DNA of 38,924 nucleotides from the NCBI GenBank assembly GCA_947378965.1, contig CANCMG010000037.1, positions 1 to 38,924 of the forward strand, read 5' to 3'. Shown here piece after piece: positions 38,896 through 38,924 of this stretch (its first letter is position 1; the number at the start of each line of letters is the position of its first letter). Below the pieces are notes generated by a model. It worked only from the letters and a program-made list of their open reading frames with translations. It searched no databases and was not told where the DNA came from. A program made the translations under genes and the position numbers. Source of the stretch: Alcaligenaceae bacterium (lineage in GTDB: Bacteria; Pseudomonadota; Gammaproteobacteria; Burkholderiales; Burkholderiaceae_B).

Positions 38896-38911
38896 ACACG
38901 GCTTGCCGTGT
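38896..38911. repeat. Short perfect inverted repeat near the window end
   Basis: ACACGGC and GCCGTGT form a perfect 7-bp stem around TT. With the larger hairpin at 38805-38854 it makes the last 120 bases rich in secondary structure. No gene was supported in 38663-38924. Confidence 0.5.
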
Positions 38912-38924
38912 CTTGCTCTCATCG

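Overview
The window looks like chromosome from a betaproteobacterium, probably of the order Burkholderiales and most like Alcaligenaceae. This is inferred from gene order (rpmB-rpmG, leuS-lptE-holA-proA, pyrG-kdsA-eno-ftsB, isoaspartyl peptidase-gsiABCD), from protein character and from moderately GC-rich coding DNA. No rRNA, tRNA, CRISPR array, insertion sequence, integrase or phage gene was seen. It reads as core chromosome with a few accessory genes.

Layout. Positions 1-8752 (+ strand) hold the end of rpmB, rpmG and a terminator, then leuS, lptE, holA, proA, a HemJ/CopD-like membrane protein and an RlmL-type 23S rRNA methyltransferase with a long disordered N-terminus. Positions 8753-9351 hold inverted repeats, three AGGG-N4-CCCT palindromes, a 58-codon gene of unknown function and a terminator. 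Positions 9352-13201 (+) encode an RDD membrane protein, an acyl-CoA synthetase, a gamma-carbonic-anhydrase-like protein and Hsp33. Positions 13354-17252 (- strand) are a class V aminotransferase followed by a 7TM histidine kinase and its response regulator. Positions 17334-18245 (+) are an orphan TadE-like protein. Positions 18375-22622 (-) are the pyrG-kdsA-eno-ftsB operon. Positions 22735-34900 (-) carry pepP, dedA, a P1 peptidase, gsiDCBA, isoaspartyl peptidase, CoA-transferase subunits B and A, and a thioesterase. Positions 35070-38662 (+) carry ETF-ubiquinone oxidoreductase, an EamA transporter and an HSL-type esterase.

How the genes work together. Translation and envelope functions dominate the left part. 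The pyrG operon joins CTP supply, KDO-8-phosphate synthesis, glycolysis and division. The iaaA-gsiABCD-P1 peptidase cluster looks like a peptide or glutathione uptake and hydrolysis unit. CoA transferase, thioesterase, acyl-CoA synthetase and ETF-QO point to fatty-acid or ketone-body catabolism feeding the quinone pool.

Most unusual signal. Short imperfect tandem repeats (24-44 bp units) sit directly downstream of many stop codons. At four loci (ftsB, gsiD, ctfB and the terminal esterase) the unit clearly contains the last codons and stop of the upstream gene, so the 3' end of the gene has been copied outward two to four times. At gsiD the last copy supplies the start codon of the next gene. 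Related repeats lie after holA and the response regulator, and there are in-frame duplications inside the RDD protein and at the autocleavage site of the isoaspartyl peptidase. This looks like a genome-wide process and is the main thing to follow up.
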